64,000 nucleotides of DNA from Morinoia aosen. Taxonomy: Eukaryota; Arthropoda; Malacostraca; Amphipoda; Talitridae. Shown here piece after piece: positions 12,201 through 27,200 of the stretch. The number at the start of each line of letters is the position of its first letter. The first letter of the stretch is position 1. The translations under genes and the position numbers were made by a program. Under the pieces are notes generated by a model. It was not told the origin of the DNA. It did not search any database and worked only from the letters and a program-made list of their open reading frames with translations. The stretch is from the NCBI GenBank assembly GCA_030386875.1, contig CM059570.1, positions 30,743,422 to 30,807,421 on the forward strand, written 5' to 3'.

Positions 12201-15200
12201 GTTAGTTCGTGTCTTGACTTAAGGTTAGTTCGTGTCTTGACTTAGGATTAGTTCGTGTCTTGACTTGAGGTTAGTTCGTGTCTTGACTTAGGATTAGTTC
12301 GTGTACTGATCTTTCGGGGTGAAATCATGGAGTATCGGAAGGGAATAGACAGAATTCAAAAAATGTAACGAGATTGTGGAATGATCGTACATGAACCCAA
12401 ATTTTTTTAAATTTAGGCGAGACCGTAAAGTGATCAGAAGGGAAATAACGTAATTCCGAGTTGGGTTGAGTCCCAGACTTGGAGTTGTGGTGAAATCGAA
12501 AAACGATCAAATAGTAGTAATTAACAAACTCGATGTTGTGGCGAGATCGAGTCACCACACAGTGATCAAATAGGAGTTAACGAAATAATACATAATGCTT
12601 TATCGTGCCTGAGTTCATCTATCTCACCGTAAATTTGAATGTCAAAAAAAGAGAGAGATTTGGGTGCCATTTGGTTTTGTAATTTCTGAATAAACAGTAA
12701 AACTTGACACGAGTTGACTATTACGCCTGATTTTACGCCATTTTACGAAGATGATGAACACACACACACACACACGACGTGTGTGTGTGTGTGTGTTGTG
12801 TGTGAGTGTGAGCACAGTGAGGTATGCTTTAGAAAAATTGAAACTTAGCCTCTGCATATGACTCAAGGTACGCGTTTTATTTTTCACTGGATTTTTTTTA
12901 AAAGAAGATGGGAATTATTGGTAGACAGGTAGAGAAAAGAAACAAAACAGAAGGAAGGAAAGAGGCTGAAGGAATATAGTGAAAGGATGTTTACTTGAAA
13001 ATTTTCTGCCTAATTAGCAGGCTAGGTGAGTGTAGTACATCTGTGAGTAATCAAGAAAACTACGAAGAGCTTTGAAGTCTTCCAGGCAGGTTGATGTTAA
13101 TCCCTTAGTTTAAAAAAAATGGTCCAAATTATTTCCTCAAGTGATTCTCATGTTACCCCCTTTATGTAAATGTTTTAGAATATTAGAAAGTTACTAATAT
13201 TGTTGTTTATTGAAAGTTGTTTATTTTCACTTTTCACCCACATGCCCAGTGCAGGGAAGTTTTTAGATAAGGGTCCTAAATGAATTTTTAACAACTCCCA
13301 AAATAACGGTTGGATTTTAAAGAACAGAACAATTATGCAATTCTGAGAAACACTAGTTTTGTTTGCATTACTTTTTGCGAACAATATTCTTCATGTCCTG
13401 GTCCCCTGAGCGCAGACGCAAGCTGTTCATTACGGCGCTGGTGAGATCTGGTCTAATTCACTGGATGTTTATATAGACGGATTCATGGAGTAGGTGTAGA
13501 TTTTCAAACTTTTTATTGTAAATTGTAACTTTTATGCATTTCCAAAAGAAAATACCAACTCGTGGCATCCATTTAAGAATAAATCCAGGGAATTGGACTA
13601 GTTCTGAGCAGCGCCGTAATGAACAGCCTGCGTAATCGTGCTGCTTCTTGTCTGTGCTCAGGTGGTATAATATTGTGTTCAAAACGTAATAAAAATGCAG
13701 TAATACGTCTCAGGATTTATGAGTGCTGTGTTTTTTAAAATCTATCCGATATTGGGGGAGTTCTTAAAGATCGAGAGCAGTCACACACGTGAATCAGATC
13801 GAGAACAGTCACACACTTGAATCAGACCGAGAGCAGTCACACACTCGAATCAGATCGAGAACAGTCACACACTTGAATCAGATCGAGAGCAGTCACACAC
13901 GTGAATCAGATCGAGAGCAGTCACACACATGAATCAGATCGAGAACAGTCACACACTTGAATCAGATCGAGAGCAGTCACACACTTGAATCAGATCGAGA
14001 ACAGTCACACACTTGAATCAGATCGAGAGCAGTCACACACGTGAATCAGATCGAGAGCAGTCACACACTTGAATCAGATCGAGAACAGTCACACACTTGA
14101 ATCAGATCGAGAACAGTCACACACTTGAATCAGATCGAGAGTAGTCACACACTTGAATCAGATCGAGAGCATTCACACAGTATGAGATCGAGAGCAGTCA
14201 CACACTTGAATCAGATCGAGAGCAGTCACACAGTATGAGATCGAGAGCAGTCACACACTTGAATCAGATCGAGAGCAGTCACACTGTATGAGATCGAGTG
14301 CAGTCAAAAGACTCTGGACCTATGTTTGAAAATCACCCAGTACATCTTTATAAATTTGATATAAACTATTATCAATATACTTTCAAAGTTAACTCCCATG
14401 TTCGAAACACATCTTCGAATTTACCATAACTGCTTTGGATAATTTTCAAGTTTTACATACCTAATTAGTATGTATCCCCATATTTAACATGGCTCTTATG
14501 CACGTTACTACAAAGTGCGGTCTTATTCAGACAGAGTATGGTGTACCCTCTCAATGTAGTAGCAAGCAAATATAAATCCTTAGCACTTTTTTAGGTAATG
14601 CTTGTCAATGATAACTTCGGTGCCTGAAGCGCACCGTGACAGATGGATCCAGCGAAACAATTTATTGAGAAGCATGAAGTTATAGATTCACGCCCTAGCA
14701 TCAGGCGACTGAAACTCATATCTCTGTCGCCTTACTCTGTATTCGTGTGGATATTTTTTACAAAAAAACAAGAAATAAAATTGCTATCCTGTCCTGGAGA
14801 TTCACCGTTGAATCAATCTCAAGTAATTTTTCACACAGAAATAATGATGCGAGTAGCTGCGGGAGCACAGAAATTATTCGAAAGTTTCTAACATTGAATT
14901 CCATCCCTTTGGTTCCGCTAACATCAATGATGAAAAATGCGCCCAACTTGGGAAGCTTCTATTGATCTCACAGCGGGCACATCGAGACCCATTATACTCG
15001 TATGACACACAGCGGTAGCGTTCTGGTTACCTGTGCGTTTGTGTGTAAGGGTATTCTGTTGTTTACTTTAAAACCGTTAGCGACTTAGAGCTAATAAATT
15101 CTAAATCTCGAACACAAATATTGCACTTAAAAATTACCTTAGAGAACTCAGTTAGGAGATTTTTTTAGCATTATCCCCGCACGATGGTAACACCCAGTAT

Positions 15201-18200
15201 TCTAATGTACATATTCACACTACGGTGTTCTTTATAACACGTTCGGTGTTAGTATGCATGGGTATGATATTTTTTGGATCGCAAAAGGTTATTGCGATGA
15301 TAACATAGTTGTGTGGTATTCAGGTGCTATGGAAAAAAAGGCTTCGATCTGAAAAGAAATGATGGCGCGTGGAGTTTCGAATTATCGGGGAATAATGAAA
15401 AAATTCCTTGTATTGAGTGCCAATAATAGTAGCAGTAGAAAAAGTACCGCAACTATGAAAAGGAAGACTAAAGCCACGCTTCTTAAAACCATTTCTTATA
15501 AGAGAAAGACAATTCATAAAAGTGAACGTTTCGACCATTATCACTGGTCATTATCAACACTGAAAAGATAAAACAATAGTACAGTTAAATGATGATCTAT
15601 TGCTACATTCTAAACAATATATGGTGATCGATAAAAAACTATGAATAAACAATTTGTAGAGGGTATGCTGACTGCATGTCGTTCAGACTAGGTTTTAATT
15701 TGGAGATGAACAAGGATTCTAGAATTTTGAGTTCAGTTGGATTAGAAGCTCTACCTAATATCTGGAAATCTGAAAGTCTGATAGGTAAATCACATTTTTC
15801 AGCGTGTGCACGTATTGCAGAATGAGATGGTGCGGATAACAGATTATTGCTTCGATGGCTCCGACCAGCATGCTCAGATACTCGAATACGTAGGTTACGC
15901 GAGGTAGAGCCCACATACTCTGATGCACCACATCGTGCACAACTATGACTGTAAACAACAGAGCTGAGCATGCCCTTCGGAAGACCATCCTTAAATCTGA
16001 AAAAAGACCCAACAGAGAGCGGATTGACCTGGATAAACTTGAATTCACACTGCATGAAATATTTCGACAGTAGCTGAGACAATTCTAATTTTAATTTTTC
16101 AGACTGAGCTCCAAAGTACAGTAACGGAACATATAACAGTTTTCTATTGACATATGAGATTGGTTCAACTTTGGTACGAACAGAGAAGAGGAACTTTTTT
16201 AAAAAATTGTCATATAGTCCTACCGGAAATCCGTTCTTTACGAAAAAAATCCGCAAGGAAAACAAATTCATTGTGAAGATTAGGATATGAACTGCATATG
16301 CTATAAGCCCTGTGAAGAAGGGTTTTAATACTATTGACTTTAAATTGGAAGCTGCAGAAACTAAAATAGCTAAGTCCTAAACCAGTAAAAGTGGGCTTGC
16401 GAAAGACAGAACAATCAAAGTTATTGCACTTCCTAGTCACCCTCACATCTAAAAATGGCAAACAGTTATCATTTTCTTCGTCCATTGTAAATTTAATATT
16501 TGGATGTTTCGAGTTCAGGTAATCTAAAAATAAGGTACAATGAGTCTGGTCTCTAAATAAAATGAAAGTGTCGTCAATGTAGCGTTTGTAAAAGGTTGGC
16601 TTAAAATGGCTAGGACAATCATCTATCCATGATTTCTCATGGTGGCATATAAAAATATTAGCAAAGGTAGGTCCTAGTGGAAGGCCCATACCCAAACCAT
16701 CCAGTTGTCTGTATAATTTTCTATTGAAAATGAAAAAACTATTTTGAACAGAAAGCTCAAGAAATTTTTTGAATAATTCGCGGGTTAGGCCCGAAAGGGT
16801 AGTACAATCACTAAATAAACAATTCAAGCAAATAGTTATTGTCTCCTGTAACGGAATGTTTGTAAACAGATTTTCTATGTCAAATGATGCCATATAAAGT
16901 GAATTTGCATTGGGGATGCGAGTAATTTGCTCAGCGAATGATTTAGAATTTTCGACCGTATATGTATTAGTGGTGAATGGCGAGAGAATATGAACTAAAA
17001 ACTTAGCTAATTTAAAACTTGGCGTTTGATACGCGGCAAAAATAGGTCTAAACGGGTAAGACACGTTAAAGTTAGGTTTATGAATTTTAGCCAAATCATA
17101 GAGAATACCGGGGGCTGATCCAGAGATAAAAAGACGTTTATATAAATCTTCAGGAATCAAGCTAAGTTTCTTCAATTTACGTAAGAAGTTGTTTACAGTC
17201 ATAGTTGTGCACGATGTGGTGCATCAGAGTATGTGGGCTCTACCTCGCGTAACCTACGTATTCGAGTATCTGAGCATGCTGGTCGGAGCCATCGAACCAA
17301 TAATCTGTTATCCGCACCATCTCATTCTGCCATACGTGCACACGCTGAAAAATGTGATTTACCTATCAGACTTTCAGATTTCCAGATATTAGGTAGAGCT
17401 TCTAATCCAACTGAACTCAAAATTCTAGAATCCTTGTTCATCTCCAAATTAAAACCTAGTCTGAACGACATGCAGTCAGCATACCCTCTACAAATTGTTA
17501 ATTCATAGTTTTTTATCGATCACCATATATTGTTTAGAATGTAGCAATAGATCATCATTTAACTGTACTATTGTTTTATCTTTTCAGTGTTGATAATGAC
17601 CAGTGATAATGGTCGAAACGTTCACTTTTATGAATTGTCTTTCTCTTATAAGAAATGGTTTTAAGAAGCGTGGCTTTAGTCTTCCTTTTCATAGTTAAAC
17701 TTTCCAAAGATTGGAACCTTAACATTTTTAATTAAGTACCGCAACTGCTCAATAAATGGATCATCTTAGCTTTAATGAAAACTGCCGTGAATGTAAGGTG
17801 CATCTTCTCTTACCTAATAACACCCGTGGTATATTTATTTGTTTATATATTTGTTTGGTGTCCGCTTCTTCCGTCTCGCTGTCACGCTCGCGGGGATGCT
17901 TAATGACCGTATCCGTGATACTGGTTTCACCAGTGCACAAGTTCAAGCATATTAATGACCGGTACTATTAGCATGGATAAATTTGTTGGTCATCCACATC
18001 GCAAGACTTATTTAAGTGGAATATCGAATCTCGTCGCTTTTGACGGGCCGTGTACACTAGCATTGAATATTTCAGTGAATTTAAAGTACACTTTACCATA
18101 TTTTGAGCATTTCAGTGAATACGCACTACAAACATTTTAACTTGTATTAAATATTGTAGTAACTATAAGAGACATTATACCTTACATATGAGATGTATTT

Positions 18201-21200
18201 CATGAAAAGGATATATGTATTTCATCTTATATTGAATGTTACAGCGAACACCAGATATATATGACTTTATAGATTTAATATGTATGACACATGATCGTTA
18301 TAAAGTTCGCGCAAGCGAAAGTTTCGATTCGTATTTGTTTTCGTGAAGAAATGCTTGTATTTTCTAGCAAATTTTCGCTTTTGATCCTTAATAAGTCTGT
18401 TTTTGCGTATATACGTATAACTATATGCACCTATATAGATATATTTTTTTATCCATATACATCTAAATTCATATAAATGATTATATATGTATATCTATAC
18501 ATAAAACATATACATGTATATGGAATTACCTTGGTTTTATAGTTTCTTCGCCACGAGGAAGGCGAAGCTATTTGCTATTTGCAAATGGATTCGGAATTTT
18601 TCAGATTGATATGCATCAATTCTTTGTTTGTGATTCATTAAATCAAGTTTTCCGAAGCGGTCATTTGATGTACTTCATATTTTGCGTGATGCGATTTAAA
18701 TAAAAGGGCAAGGATAGGCTCGTAAAAAGAAACCTTTTACTCGTTTGTCCTTCAGATGAATAAAAGAAAACCTTGCATTGGTTTATCCTACAGATAAGTA
18801 AAAGAATGCCTTTCACTCGCTTATCTTTTCTTGAATGCATTAAGACTCCTAAGATTCCTACTGATATCTAAAAGAACATCTTGCAGCCATTACACAAAGA
18901 TGTTTTAGTCATCGCACAGAATTGTTCAGACATGATAAAAGTTCGCTCAACCGACGCATAGAGTGCACAAGTATAAAGCTTGTCGTGCCGCTGAGGCGAA
19001 ATGAGCGAAAGAGAATTTCTCAAGAGCCTCGCTATTATTGAGGCTATCAATAACCATGATTATTCAGTCGGAACTCTGCAGCAAGGCTGCTTGTTCTATT
19101 AAAAAGACGTCTTTTGTGTCGGAGGCTTTCATGTCGTTCATTGTTAGAAACAAGGTCTTGTAACGTCGAACTTTCTTTTCGTGGTACTCACGCAAGCTTT
19201 TTCTTGTATTTTTTCCGTCTTTTTGCTATAATTGCTGCAAAGAACACTTGAATTACTCAAGCGTAATGTAACGATCATGAGTTATTCAAAATTCCGATAC
19301 AACCTCAACCTTGATGATTACGAAGGAAACTTTGCTTCTCCCAAACGATGGGAAATAGTATTATGCATAAAACTAAGAATGAAGATATATTTATTAATAT
19401 ATCAACTACATTAAACACTAACTATCACAAAGTGAGGCTACCCTAACCTACGAGACGCGAACATAAATTTTACATGACCTCTTAAAACTTTAATCAATAT
19501 AAATTACTTCAAAACGATCCATCAGTCATGTCTCGACTTAAACATCCAAAACTTGTGTATATATTATGCTAAAAAATATTAGCCAACCAAGTCTAGACAT
19601 TAACTTCAGTTCCAGAAGCCTCATAAATGCAAATTACCCTAAAAAACTGTTCGAAACATCTCGTCATGAGCTTATAGAACTTTATCATAGCTATTTTGCG
19701 GTAAAAAACTGTTAGCTCTCTAGAGACACCAACTAACAGAACTCTAATATACACTACGTTTAAAAATAACTTCTAGTCGAGAATATTTTATAACAAACCC
19801 TTAACCACACCTTGACTTTTACTTCTTGAACCTTAATATCTGTTATTTGCACTAAAACCGTTAGGTACGGAGAGATATTAAATTCTAAAACCCGAACACA
19901 AATGTTGCGCTTAATATTCACTTAAAGAACTCAGTCATTTGATACTTTTTAGCATTATCCCAACACGACAGTAACATCCAGTATTCTAATGCACGTAAAT
20001 TGCTTTGAAACCAAACCATCAGCCCCATAGTCGCACTGGCATCCATTTAACTGATATGTGTAAATTACACTAAGGGTAAACCATTAGCCACATGGCAACA
20101 TAATTAGTTCTCTAACGAATGTTAATTACTCTGAAATCAAACCCATAAGCCCCATTACGACATGAACTTTCACACCTTGTGATTAACCATTAGCCACACC
20201 ACAAAGTTACCTAGTTCTCCAACGTATTCAAATCACACTGAAATCAAACCATTAGCCACTTCAGAACATTAACCAGTTCTCTAGCGCATGCAATTTACCC
20301 TATCATCAAATCATAAATCATATCACTACATCAAATAGTTTTCTAGCGTTTGAAAATGATCCCGTCATCAAACCATTAGCCACACCGCAACATTAACCGG
20401 TTCTCCAACACATACAAATTATCCTGAAATGAAGCCATAAGCCTCATCATCACATGAGCTTCCACAACTGCAGTGTATACAAATAACCCTGCAATCAAAC
20501 CATAAGCCACGTCACAACATTAACTAGTTTTCTAATGTATGAAAATTACGCTGTAACCAAACGATCAACCACACCGCAACATTAATCATCTCTCTAGGTA
20601 TTCTAGGAACCATAAACCACATCAAAACATGAACTTTCATAACTCTAACGTACGTAATTTACTCGGTAATCAAATCATTGGCCACATCGCGACATTAACC
20701 AGTTCTCTGTGATAAAACCATGAGCCACATCACGTGAATAAACAGTTCTCTGTGTAACCCAACCATCAGCCCCATCGCGATACTAACCAGTTTTCTATGT
20801 AACCAAACTATAAGCCACCTCACGTCAATAGGCAGTTCTCTGTGTAACCCAACCATCAGCCCCATCGCGACATTAACCAGTTTTCTTTGTAATCAAACCA
20901 TAAGCCACATAACGTCAATCAACAATTCTCTGTGTAACCCAACCATCAGCCCCATCGCAACATTAACCAGTTTTCTCTGTAACCAAACTATAAGCCCCTT
21001 CATTACACGAACTTCCACAACTCTAACGCAAGCAATTTACCCTCTCATCAGACCAGCAGCCCCGCCACGCCCCCACCACCCAGCCGAAGCCCTCACCTGG
21101 TCAGCGATGGGCCTGAGCCGTCGTGTGCCCCGCCACCAGGAGATGAGGGCCGGAGGGCGCGACCCTCGCGAGGTGCACATGAGGTCGTACGTCCGCCCTG

Positions 21201-24200
21201 CAGAGAACGGCTCCACCGGTTCGCTGATCACCACCTCCAGCGGCCGTACTGGGGGGCGAGGGGGGATTTGTTCAGTACTTGGTGCGCTAAAGTATGCGGA
21301 ATAGTAAGAAGTAATTAAATTTAGTACTAGGTATCCCATCTCAATTGCATTTAGTACAAGGTGTTGCATCTCAATTGAATTTATTCCTGGGTCTCCCATC
21401 TGAATTGATTTTAGTACAAGGTGTCCCATCTCAATTGAATTTATTCCTGGGTGTCCCATCTGAATTGATTTTAGTATAACCTGTCTCATCTCAATTGAAT
21501 TTATTCCTGGGTCTCCCATCTGAATTGATTTTAGTACAAGGTGTCCCATCCCAATTGAATTTATTCCTGGGTGTCCCATCTCAATTGATTTTAGTACAAC
21601 CTGTCTCATCTCAATTGAATTAAGTACTATGTGTCTTATGTGAGAAGAAGGTGTTCATTAACCTGCAAATTTAGTGTAGGGTGTGGTATCTTACTTGAAG
21701 CGATAGTAAAACCGTGCTTTTTATTTTCGCAGCTCCTAAATTTGTAACATGATTCTAAAACGGTGAATTTTCTTTTAAGTATGCCTTTGTTTATGAAAGG
21801 ATCGTAAATCTTTGAGCTTTGAATAAACTATAAATGCGCCTTAATTTACGATACGATATACCTCAATTTATGAAGTGGTCCTATGCCGCTGAATACAGTA
21901 TCGGGTTCTCACAAACACGTGGAGTGATCACATACCGGTGAAATTAGGAATGAGTAGAGCGTTTTCACGCAGAAACGTTCATAAATTTCTGAATTATAAA
22001 CAAGATGTGCTACATTTATACCAGGCATCAGCTTCTACAAACCTGAATATTTTATATGAGTCGCAGCTCATTCCATCTAGAGTTCATATCCATCTGAATT
22101 TCGAAAAACATCAACTATATCAACGACATTAGACGGGCGATTAAGGAACAAAATTCATAACCATCAAAATTTTATGGAAAAATTAAGCCTTAATTTCGTG
22201 GCGTTAAAAAGCTGATAGAGCGAAGGCGAAGCGCTTTTCTAAAAATTGTCTACACTCAACAGCTGTTATCCTGCTGTGATGATGAAAATGATGAAATTAA
22301 TTGTCATTTTGGTAGCATCGCTGCAAGAGAATATTGATATTATCAATTGACCTATCAAGTCAAAATAAGCTTTTAGATATAAATAATTGTAATTTTAATA
22401 ACAGTTACCAGTAAAATATTGCCAAATTCAAATCATGTATTACCAGTAAATTATGATAATTTTGATAACATTTCAATAGTAAACTATTTACCCTATTGAA
22501 ATCCCTATTTTTACCCTATTGAAATCCTGGTTTGACAGTCAGTTATGATCATTTAAAAGATATTCTAACAGAAAAATGTAACTATGTTCAAATCACGTAG
22601 ATACAGTCAATTATGAACAACCAAAATGAACTCATCTTCGTCCGTATAACAATGCATGTAGTTTGATTTTGTACTCAAAGAATCCGAGGTAGGCTCATCA
22701 CTGAAAAATATTGTTTACAAGTTCACAAGTATCCCAAATCGAGAAAACTTCAACTGGTCTTCTTTTGAATCTCATTTGACAAGTTGACTCTCTTGGGGTG
22801 CAATGTCTACTTCTCTGGCCTGGGACAAGTGTACTTCTCTGCTCTACAGGGAGTCTATTACTCTGATCTAGGACACATATTCAATCTTGGTCTAGAACAA
22901 GCTTGGTCTACAGCGCGTCTACCTCTTTGACATTGGGCGTGTCTATCCCATTGATTTGAGGCTTGTCTACCTCTCTGATCTACATGGTACCTGCGACACT
23001 GGTGTGCAAGGTACATACCACCCTAGTCTACAGGGTATCTACCCCAGTGGTTTACAGTGTACCAGCAACGATGGTCTCCTGAGCACCCACTTCTCTAGTC
23101 TACAGGGGTCATACCACCTTGATCCACAGGGGTCTTACCACCCTGATCTAAAGAGAATTTACCACCCTGATCTATAGAGGACCTACCACCCTTATATACT
23201 GGGCATCTACCACCCTGATCTACAAGGTACTTGCCATCCTGGTCCACAGCGCGTCTATCTACCAAACCTACAGGGTGCCTACCACCCTGCTCTACACCAT
23301 GTCTACCTCTAACGTCACTCACAGTTCATGTCGATGGTAGCGGTGACAGCCGCCAGATCAGGTACGGAGGACGTGTGAGCTCTGCAGGTGATGTCGGCGA
23401 GAACGTACTTCCGAGGCAGGCTCTGCAGCACCAGCTGGCTGATGGTCACCACCTGGCCGCCGGTCCCCACCTGACTGGGGGTGCCAGCCGATGATGTCCG
23501 TCTCTGGTGCGCTGTGGACACCACCTCACCCTGCAGCTCCCATTCCAGGTCCGGCGGTGGAGAACCTGACGGTCGAATGTGATATTTCTGAAACTCAAGT
23601 CGTTTGACGTACGGAATTTGTGTTCGACGGAAAGATTGACGTTCGAAATTTGTATCCGATTTGCGTTAAATTTAATTTGTTTAGCGTGCGAAATTTGTAT
23701 TCGATTGAAAAAAGCGATAAATTCAAATCATTCTACGTACGAAATTTGGATTCGATTTGCATGAAATTCTAGTCATTTAAGTACAAAGTTTGTATTCGAT
23801 AGTAAAAAGCGCTAAATTCTTGTCGTTTAACATACGAATTTCGTATACCGTGGAAAAAAACATTATATTAAAGTCGTTTGACGTACGAAATTTGTATTCG
23901 ACAAGAAAAAGCGTTAAATTCAAGTTTGACTTGCGAAATTTGTATTCAGTTGAAAAACAAAGCGTGTTTATTGTTCACTATACCTTTAATAATTGGATTG
24001 ATAAATACGATTGTAACTGATATGCCAAATGCACATCCCATGCTTTTGGTCGGGAAATTGTAGCTTTAGGAAACACTCTATGATTGGCATTTCAATTACG
24101 TTCCACTGTGTTTTTCGTTTATTTACTCATCACCCAGGTGCAGATTTTAGTGTGTGGCAGTCTTTTCGCAATTACTGTATTACAAACATCTCTCATCGTA

Positions 24201-27200
24201 AAGAATAATGCGTGAAATTATCTAGTCGATACTTTTCAAATTCGCCTAATCTATTTGCAGATCTTACAGCTGATGATGGGTCTAGGCCCGAAACGTTCAT
24301 TTTAAAATTGACAGTACAAAATTTTTGTGAAGCAATGTGGAGTGCTTTAGTTTGTGTTCTCGATTTCTTATTAGAAATTTACCTGGTGGTACACAATACG
24401 TTCTCAACGAGCTAAAAGAGCTCACGATGCGTCCAATGACAAAAACTTACGGGACGATGAAAACTGTTTGGAAGTCTCACTCCCCCCTCACTCCCCCACT
24501 CCCTCACATGAGAGGATGTCCCCCATGGAGACACAACTATTGTATTTTGGAGAAATTGCAATCCCAGGAAGAAAATGGTTGGTCCCGAACTAAAGGTTAA
24601 GTAGGCCATCGTTTTGTTGAATTAGAATAGATTTCTATTTTTGACACTCTTTCCGGTTCAAATACAGTTATGTTTTTCAAAGCTTACTACTTTCTTTTCC
24701 AACCTCTCCTTGTTCCAAAATCTTTCCTTTCAACCTAATGTTTCTTTGCGCAGGAGATCTTGGGTGGGATCACACCTTGAGCATAGTTTCCGCGTTCATC
24801 AAAGTCCATTGCTATGTCCTCTTTTTAGCTGTGGTTAAAGAGGCTTCAATGAACTTATTAATATAATTATATAATACTAACTCACATAATAATACTAACT
24901 CATGGAATAATACTAACTTAATTAATAATACTAACTTATACAATTATGCTAACTTACATAATAATACCACAACTTATATTATTTTATCTACACGAGGAAA
25001 TGTTCTTCACACCAGCTCCCGTTTGTTCCTCTAAACAACGTTCGAGTCTCACATCTTTGTCGCCTCGAGCGCGGGCGGCGCGAAAGAAACGAAGTCTCCG
25101 GTCGTGTTTCACAGCCCGGAATTTATGACGCCTTGAGGAGCCAATATAGCAGTGCCCAGAAGTTGGGACTAACAGCCTATGCATTTTTTTAAAGACTTCG
25201 TCTGAAATTCTAAATAAAGCTCGATCCGCAAGATATCATGAGTTCGTCGAAGGAAGTTGTAAGGTTCTGGAAAACGGAAGGTTTGTTTGACATTTCATTG
25301 TAAGCATCAATGCAATTTTGAAATAGTTTAAATTCACGGAATTTTGTTACTGTTGTTCTGCCTTGAACACAAAAAAATTGATTGTTGAATAATTAAATGA
25401 TAAACAATACTCAGTTCAATTTTAAATAAGAAATGCTATGATCAAACATTATTTAAGTCATCAATGAACGTAGACTTGAAATTGTGCAATCTTGGAAAAA
25501 ATGTATTTTCGTATTTTGAGCGTAAATTGACGCTGTTACTTTATCGTTTTTGTTTACCATTGATCGCAATTGGTTGTAATTTTGAATAGACTTATTTTTG
25601 AATTCTCAGACGGTATCGTTATCATAATAAACATAGATCACAGTAGAAAGTATAGTCATGCATTCTAAATGAAATTGCCGGGATTCAATCCAACCATCGC
25701 AAGATTAATTCAGCCAAATTGCGTTGATACTGATGTAGGATTAAACTCTTTTCGGTGCAGGATTGAGGATAGGATTCCAAAATCCAAAATAAAACTAAGT
25801 GACAAATTTCCGGTCTCGTCCTCACTGAACGCTCGCTCAGTCATAGGTTCTCTTTGCACGTCGCTTCATTACGAAGATTAAAGACACAATTTTCCGAGTA
25901 CTCATTTCAGTAAAAGGAAACTTACGAGTTCCGTGATTCTTTTTTAGGCCTTCACAGCGAAATTCGGGAAAAGATTTCAGTTTTCTCGCTTCAACGAAAA
26001 AAATCTAAGAACGCTCTTCTTATTTTTGTACATGTATACATGTAATGTTTTGCAAGTCAGGTATTTGATTTTTTGGTCGAATGTAGGGTGTAATTTTAAT
26101 GCAACTGTAAAAATGTTTATTGTCGTGAAATGTATCGCTCCATAAAATGTTTTGCATTGACGGAAAAATCAAGTACGACGAAATAATTTTCTGTGCCAAG
26201 AACTTTAATAAAACCATCCATCACTCCGGCCAAAACCTGTGGGAAATTAAGGAATTTTATTCTTCACTTCAATAATGTGTTCTTACACAAAAATGAAGCC
26301 ATCACACTAACCGTAGAAATTTATGATCGGACGTAACTTTTTCATGGATTGTGGGTCAAAACGTCATCCCACTGTAAGAATATTTGCGAGAATTTTCACA
26401 AAACTTTCCCATGACAAGTGTGACTTCCCTCAACAGGTGGGATTTTTCACAGAAGTTTCCCACGACAAGCAAAACTCAAGTTATGATAAATTTTCTCGAT
26501 AAAAAGTTTTTCAAAAACGTTCTGGTGTATTTTCTTGTGATACCAATAAATTTTTGCTACTTGAAGGAAATGAAGAGATGTCGAATTATTAGTTTCTTTT
26601 GAGCTATTCCTTCAGTTCAAATGTAATTTGATGCCAGTCTTTGACCATATCTGAGTATATTCGATTGACTCAATACCTCAATTAACTTGTATCTAATTTG
26701 GAACCCGTGAAGTGGTGTGTTTTCTCATAAGAAGGAAGAATGAGTTGAGACTAAGTGAATGCTTTTGAAATTTCACAGAACGAAAAATTCGAACAATAAT
26801 TGCATGATAAATGGGAAACAAAAAATGTACATAAGTGCAAACAATAATTGGACGGTTAAAGGGAAAAAAGATAGTTTGCACGATAAATGCAAACAATAAT
26901 TGTATGATTAATGGGAAAACAAAAAATTGGCGTGATATGTGCCAACAATTTTTATATGATTAATGGGAAAACAAAAAATTGGCATGATAAATGCCAACAA
27001 TAATTCTCATAAATAAAGGGAAAACGGAAAATTTTTATGATAAATGCCAACAACAATTTGCATGATTATAAGGAAAACAGAAAATTTGCATGAGAAACGC
27101 AAACTGAAGGTGCATGATAACTGAAAAAACGGAATCTATGCATAAAAGCAAAGCAAAATCGACCACACAGCACTTGCTAATATCTTAATGTAAATACCTC

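Larger units (their letters stand above)
15453..17697 (-). mobile_element. Penelope-like retroelement, inverted partial dimer
   Basis: A minus-strand copy (about 17205 down to 15453) encodes a reverse transcriptase with LYDLAKIHKPN, GLGMGLPLGPTFANIF and YKRYIDDTFILF, then a GIY-YIG endonuclease (YVGSTSRNLRIRVSEHAGRS). This RT plus GIY-YIG order is specific to Penelope-like elements. From about 17190 to 17697 the tail and endonuclease region is present again on the plus strand, so the unit is a 5'-truncated copy joined at its 5' side to an inverted, shorter copy at a short shared sequence. Such arrangements are known for the family. The copy is broken in at least one place; the arms are nearly identical, so the event is fairly recent. 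Confidence 0.9.

Noticed and set aside
13746-14315. Possible CRISPR-like array
   Set aside because: Units are contiguous with no unique spacers; this is an ordinary minisatellite in a eukaryotic intron.
21107-21304. 65-codon plus-strand frame in a GC-rich block
   Set aside because: Shadow of exon E on the other strand.
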